5,185 nt of DNA from Leptolyngbya sp. SIO4C1. Its GTDB lineage: Bacteria; Cyanobacteriota; Cyanobacteriia; Phormidesmidales; Phormidesmidaceae. Of this stretch, positions 2,952 to 5,185 are shown in pieces; positions within the stretch are counted from its first letter, which is position 1, and each line of letters starts with the position of its first letter. The DNA lies in NCBI GenBank assembly GCA_010671975.1, contig JAAHIA010000356.1, positions 1-5,185 on the forward strand. Direction: 5' to 3'. The notes below the pieces were generated by a model, which saw only the letters and a program-made list of their open reading frames with translations, searched no databases and was not told the origin of the DNA. A program made the position numbers and the translations under genes.

Positions 2952-5185
2952 CTACGGGCCGCGCAGCAGAATCCATAGGCCGCTTGATAGCGCGATCGCA
3001 AGCAGCACCGCCGACCATATCGGATGCCCTGCCTTGAGGGTTTGGCGGTCAACTTGCAGCCGATCGACATCAATCCAAACGATTGGACCGCGCCGGAACC
3101 AGCCTGTCAGCGTTGCGGGCTGATTCAGGTGTGGCAGTAGCTTCAGGCTGCCAATAGGGCCTATCGCTGAGAAAAAGTGCAGCTTGATCATTCCGGTTGG
3201 CAGCTTTAGGTAGAGATCCTGGCCGAGCCAGTTGCTTAGCCCTGGTTTGCCCGTCAGCTGGCCCGATAGCTGCACGGGCAGACTGTCTAGCGGAATCAGC
3301 GCCGGATCTGTGCTCCAGGCGGCTAGCTGCTGCTCGCTGGCGTCAAGCGGCTGGTTGAGATCGGGAAAAAACCGATTAATTCGCAGCAAGATGCCCACCC
3401 CTAAGCCTAAGAGAATGGCGCTTTTGAGCACGCTCGGATCGCGATTGAGCCAGGCTAGCAGAACCCAGTTCATCGCCGCTGCCATGGCGCCAAGGCCCCA
3501 CAGTGCCAGACCAACAGCAGTGCCAATCAGCAGCCCGACCCAGGGGCCGCCTTGATGCAGCAGCCGACGCCATTCCTGCGGACTCAGGGTCTGACGAGTT
3601 CGAGGTCGCTGGCTGGCCTCGTCTAGCGTTTGAAAATCTAGCTCAGGCACGAGCTGCCAATAGCGAGCATAGACGCACAGCAGCTGTAGGCGATCGCCCA
3701 GCGGTGGATGGGTCTGACTGATTGACAGCCAAGCGCGAAACGGACTGAGCACGTCCCAGCTAAACTGCTGCACTAGCGGGTTAACCGCCACCGGTAGCGG
3801 CGCTGCCTGCACCGGCAGCTGCAGGGTCAGGCGCTCGATTAGAGGTAGCCTATGGCCCTGCTCAACCCGAGTCTCAGCCAGAGCAGCCGCCAGTTTACCC
3901 AGAGCTCGGACTGCGCCGTTGGGGTTGCCGGTAATTTCAGCAGCGGCGCGATCGCAGTAATAGGTGCGCAGTCGATTCAGCCAGCTGCCGCCTTTCTGCA
4001 ATAGCCAAAAAATGCCATAGCTCGCTGTCGCAAACGCTCCGGCTGCCAGCTTGACCAGGCGCTGCTGGCGGTTGCCCCAGAGCGCCAGCTGCCAGTAAAG
4101 CCAGTGGCAGCTATAGAGTAAAAGGCCATAGAGTGACAGCAGCGGCCAGCTCCAGCGTCGCCACTGGCTCATTTCGTAAGCATAGAGAGCCGCAATCTCA
4201 TCGGCTTCTAGCTGGTCCAGCAGGCCCTGACTGACCACTAGGCGGGCATATCGAGGCAGCCAGCCGTAGGAAAAGATCAGTGGGACCGAGGTAGGCAGCA
4301 GCCACAGCTGCGGAAATGGCCACTGGCGACCGAGGCAGAAGCGCCGCAGTAGCTTAACCGCCTCAGCGCTGTGAGGCGTCAGTGAGCGCGTAGAAAATGA
4401 CTGCAGCCGCCCTGTTCGCTTGAGCAGCCAGTCCCATAGCCAAGGCGACGCTAGCAGCAAAGCCAGCAGCCCAACTAGCACCGGCCAAGTAACGTCCTGC
4501 TCGAAGGCGCGGAGAGTTCTAACTCGCACTGGCAGAATGCTATCGAGCATACGCAAATAGCCGTTAACGCTGCGCAGCGCACCCTGCAGCAAAAACCGCA
4601 CGGTGCCAAATAGAAAGACGGCCGTGACGATTTGAGCTACCCAAAGCCGCCGCTGCCGAACTTTACCTAGCGACCGACTGGCTGAGAGGCGACCGGCGTA
4701 GCGCCAGGCGATCTGATTGACTGCTGGCGGCGATTCGGCTGCCGCTGGCTCGGTTGCCGCTGCAGCAGGAGCAACCGTTGGGCTGTCTAGTTCAGCGGCT
4801 GGTTGGCTATTCTCTAGCGGGGCGGTCGGCTGCGAGGTGTTTAGCGCAGGGGGCTCAGCCGCCAGGTTGGCCTGTGAGGCGTTTAGCGCAGAGGCTTCAG
4901 GTGCTGGGTCAGCGACGGGCGATCGCGAGCTCGCTGCGGTCTGATTTAAGGTTTCATAGTGAAACAAGGAGGCCGCCTGAAGCTCGGCAGCTGTTTCATT
5001 CGACGGGCTCTGAGGCGATGGCTCAGGCAGTGGTTCAATTGGCTGAAATTCACTTGAGTCAGCAGGCGGTGGTTCAATCGGCTGGAATTCACCTGTGTCA
5101 GCAGGCAATGGATCAATCGGCTGGAATCCACTTGGGTCAGCAGGCGGCGGCTCAATTGGCTGAAATCCGCTGCTGTCTGTGATTT
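2952..5185 (-). CDS. M48-family (HtpX/Ste24-like) membrane protein, zinc site degenerate; 5' end outside window
   Basis: 743 residues are visible, numbered here from the right edge. The frame stays open to that edge, so the start lies beyond; the TTG at 5106-5108 falls inside a repeat and is not the start. Residues 1-158 are Pro/Ala/Ser/Glu-rich and disordered, opening with 13-residue tandem repeats. Hydrophobic, probably membrane segments lie near 180-200, 233-250, 345-367, 377-396, 546-580 and 585-602, with one near the C-terminus at 722-740. The M48 core is recognisable: ARLVVSQGLLDQLEADEIAA leads into the metal-site helix, CDRAAAEITGNP follows at about 410-421, and THPPLGDRLQ at 491-500. 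However, the HEXXH position reads YEMSQ (4164-4178) and the third ligand Glu reads Thr (3963-3965), so all zinc ligands seem lost. A beta-rich domain (about 628-712, SNWLGQDLYLKL to WFRRGPIVWIDVDRL) resembles the C-terminal part I recall from large cyanobacterial M48 proteins. Active homologues degrade membrane proteins; this one is probably a pseudoprotease. Its partner is unknown. Confidence 0.85.
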   Translation of the reverse strand, partial: ITDSSGFQPIEPPPADPSGFQPIDPLPADTGEFQPIEPPPADSSEFQPIEPLPEPSPQSPSNETAAELQAASLFHYETLNQTAASSRSPVADPAPEASALNASQANLAAEPPALNTSQPTAPLENSQPAAELDSPTVAPAAAATEPAAAESPPAVNQIAWRYAGRLSASRSLGKVRQRRLWVAQIVTAVFLFGTVRFLLQGALRSVNGYLRMLDSILPVRVRTLRAFEQDVTWPVLVGLLALLLASPWLWDWLLKRTGRLQSFSTRSLTPHSAEAVKLLRRFCLGRQWPFPQLWLLPTSVPLIFSYGWLPRYARLVVSQGLLDQLEADEIAALYAYEMSQWRRWSWPLLSLYGLLLYSCHWLYWQLALWGNRQQRLVKLAAGAFATASYGIFWLLQKGGSWLNRLRTYYCDRAAAEITGNPNGAVRALGKLAAALAETRVEQGHRLPLIERLTLQLPVQAAPLPVAVNPLVQQFSWDVLSPFRAWLSISQTHPPLGDRLQLLCVYARYWQLVPELDFQTLDEASQRPRTRQTLSPQEWRRLLHQGGPWVGLLIGTAVGLALWGLGAMAAAMNWVLLAWLNRDPSVLKSAILLGLGVGILLRINRFFPDLNQPLDASEQQLAAWSTDPALIPLDSLPVQLSGQLTGKPGLSNWLGQDLYLKLPTGMIKLHFFSAIGPIGSLKLLPHLNQPATLTGWFRRGPIVWIDVDRLQVDRQTLKAGHPIWSAVLLAIALSSGLWILLRGP
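2992..4926. repeat. Four HIP1 octamers (GCGATCGC)
   Basis: The highly iterated palindrome of cyanobacterial genomes occurs at 2992-2999, 3690-3697 (extended to GGCGATCGCC), 3948-3955 and 4919-4926. A random 8-mer is expected about once per 65 kb, so four in one gene is a clear cyanobacterial signature. All four fall in the M48-family gene. Confidence 0.85.
4831..4900 (-). repeat. Imperfect 28-bp direct repeat in the Pro/Ala-rich region
   Basis: Positions 4831-4858 and 4873-4900 match at 23 of 28 bases, offset by 42 bp (14 codons). They encode the related segments SALNASQ and PALNTSQ. This is a second, older duplication in the disordered N-terminal region of the M48-family protein. Confidence 0.6.
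5025..5180 (-). repeat. Four 39-bp tandem repeats encoding a 13-residue FQPI motif
   Basis: In reading order the units are TDSSGFQPIEPPP (5142-5180), ADPSGFQPIDPLP (5103-5141), ADTGEFQPIEPPP (5064-5102) and ADSSEFQPIEPLP (5025-5063). The core FQPI-[DE]-P-[PL]-P is invariant in pattern, and changes between copies are mostly synonymous or at the first five residues. The array may continue beyond the window. It forms the extreme visible N-terminal region of the M48-family protein and probably makes an extended proline-rich linker or a multivalent binding segment. Confidence 0.9.

Noticed and set aside
3232..3721. Open frames inside the M48-family gene (3232-3555 and 3503-3721 on +, 3376-3573 on -)
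   Set aside because: They overlap the clearly coding - strand frame and show no domain-like sequence.
5106..5108. TTG as start of the M48-family gene
   Set aside because: It encodes the Leu of a PLP in the second tandem repeat, and at least 25 more codons of the same repeat array lie upstream in frame.
4717..5182. Open frames on the + strand and a second - strand frame over the repeat region (4717-4944, 4754-5182, 4946-5155)
   Set aside because: They are shadows of the M48-family frame: a 39-bp repeat and GC-rich Pro/Ala codons keep other frames open. Composition is low complexity and there is no supporting SD.

Overview
This window very probably comes from a cyanobacterium. Three things point there. 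A phytoene desaturase gene of the plant/cyanobacterial (CrtP/Pds) type is followed directly by phytoene synthase (crtB), the usual cyanobacterial gene pair. There is a short single-RRM RNA-binding protein of the cyanobacterial Rbp type. The HIP1 palindrome GCGATCGC occurs four times in 5.2 kb, far above chance for an 8-mer. The genus cannot be fixed from this window; the mixed codon use and moderately high GC would fit a Leptolyngbya-like or Synechococcus-like lineage, which is only a guess.

Layout. (1) Positions 1-836, + strand: the C-terminal part of crtP, whose true start lies before the window. (2) Positions 846-1775, + strand: complete crtB. Its Shine-Dalgarno overlaps the crtP stop region, so the two form a tight operon for the first committed steps of carotenoid synthesis (2 GGPP to phytoene, then phytoene to zeta-carotene). 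(3) Positions 1776-1890: a short convergent spacer with a hairpin that could terminate transcription from both sides. (4) Positions 1891-2313, - strand: an RRM RNA-binding protein with a conserved-looking C-terminal tail, probably with a leader of about 140 nt. (5) Positions 2314-2951: a 638-bp AT-richer non-coding stretch. It holds a probable rbp promoter, a strong GC-rich terminator (2747-2764), a possible small RNA transcribed on the - strand into that terminator, and a few weak small-ORF or relic candidates. (6) Positions 2952-5185, - strand: a large membrane protein of the M48 (HtpX/Ste24-like) peptidase family, running off the right edge. It has a proline-rich N-terminal region with at least four 13-residue tandem repeats.

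The most notable observation is that the M48-family protein appears to have lost all three zinc ligands. The HEXXH site reads YEMSQ, and the downstream Glu ligand position reads Thr, while the surrounding M48 scaffold is clearly recognisable. It may be a catalytically dead paralogue with a binding or scaffold role. Nothing in the window looks like a mobile element, CRISPR array, tRNA or rRNA, and no obviously new multi-gene system is visible.
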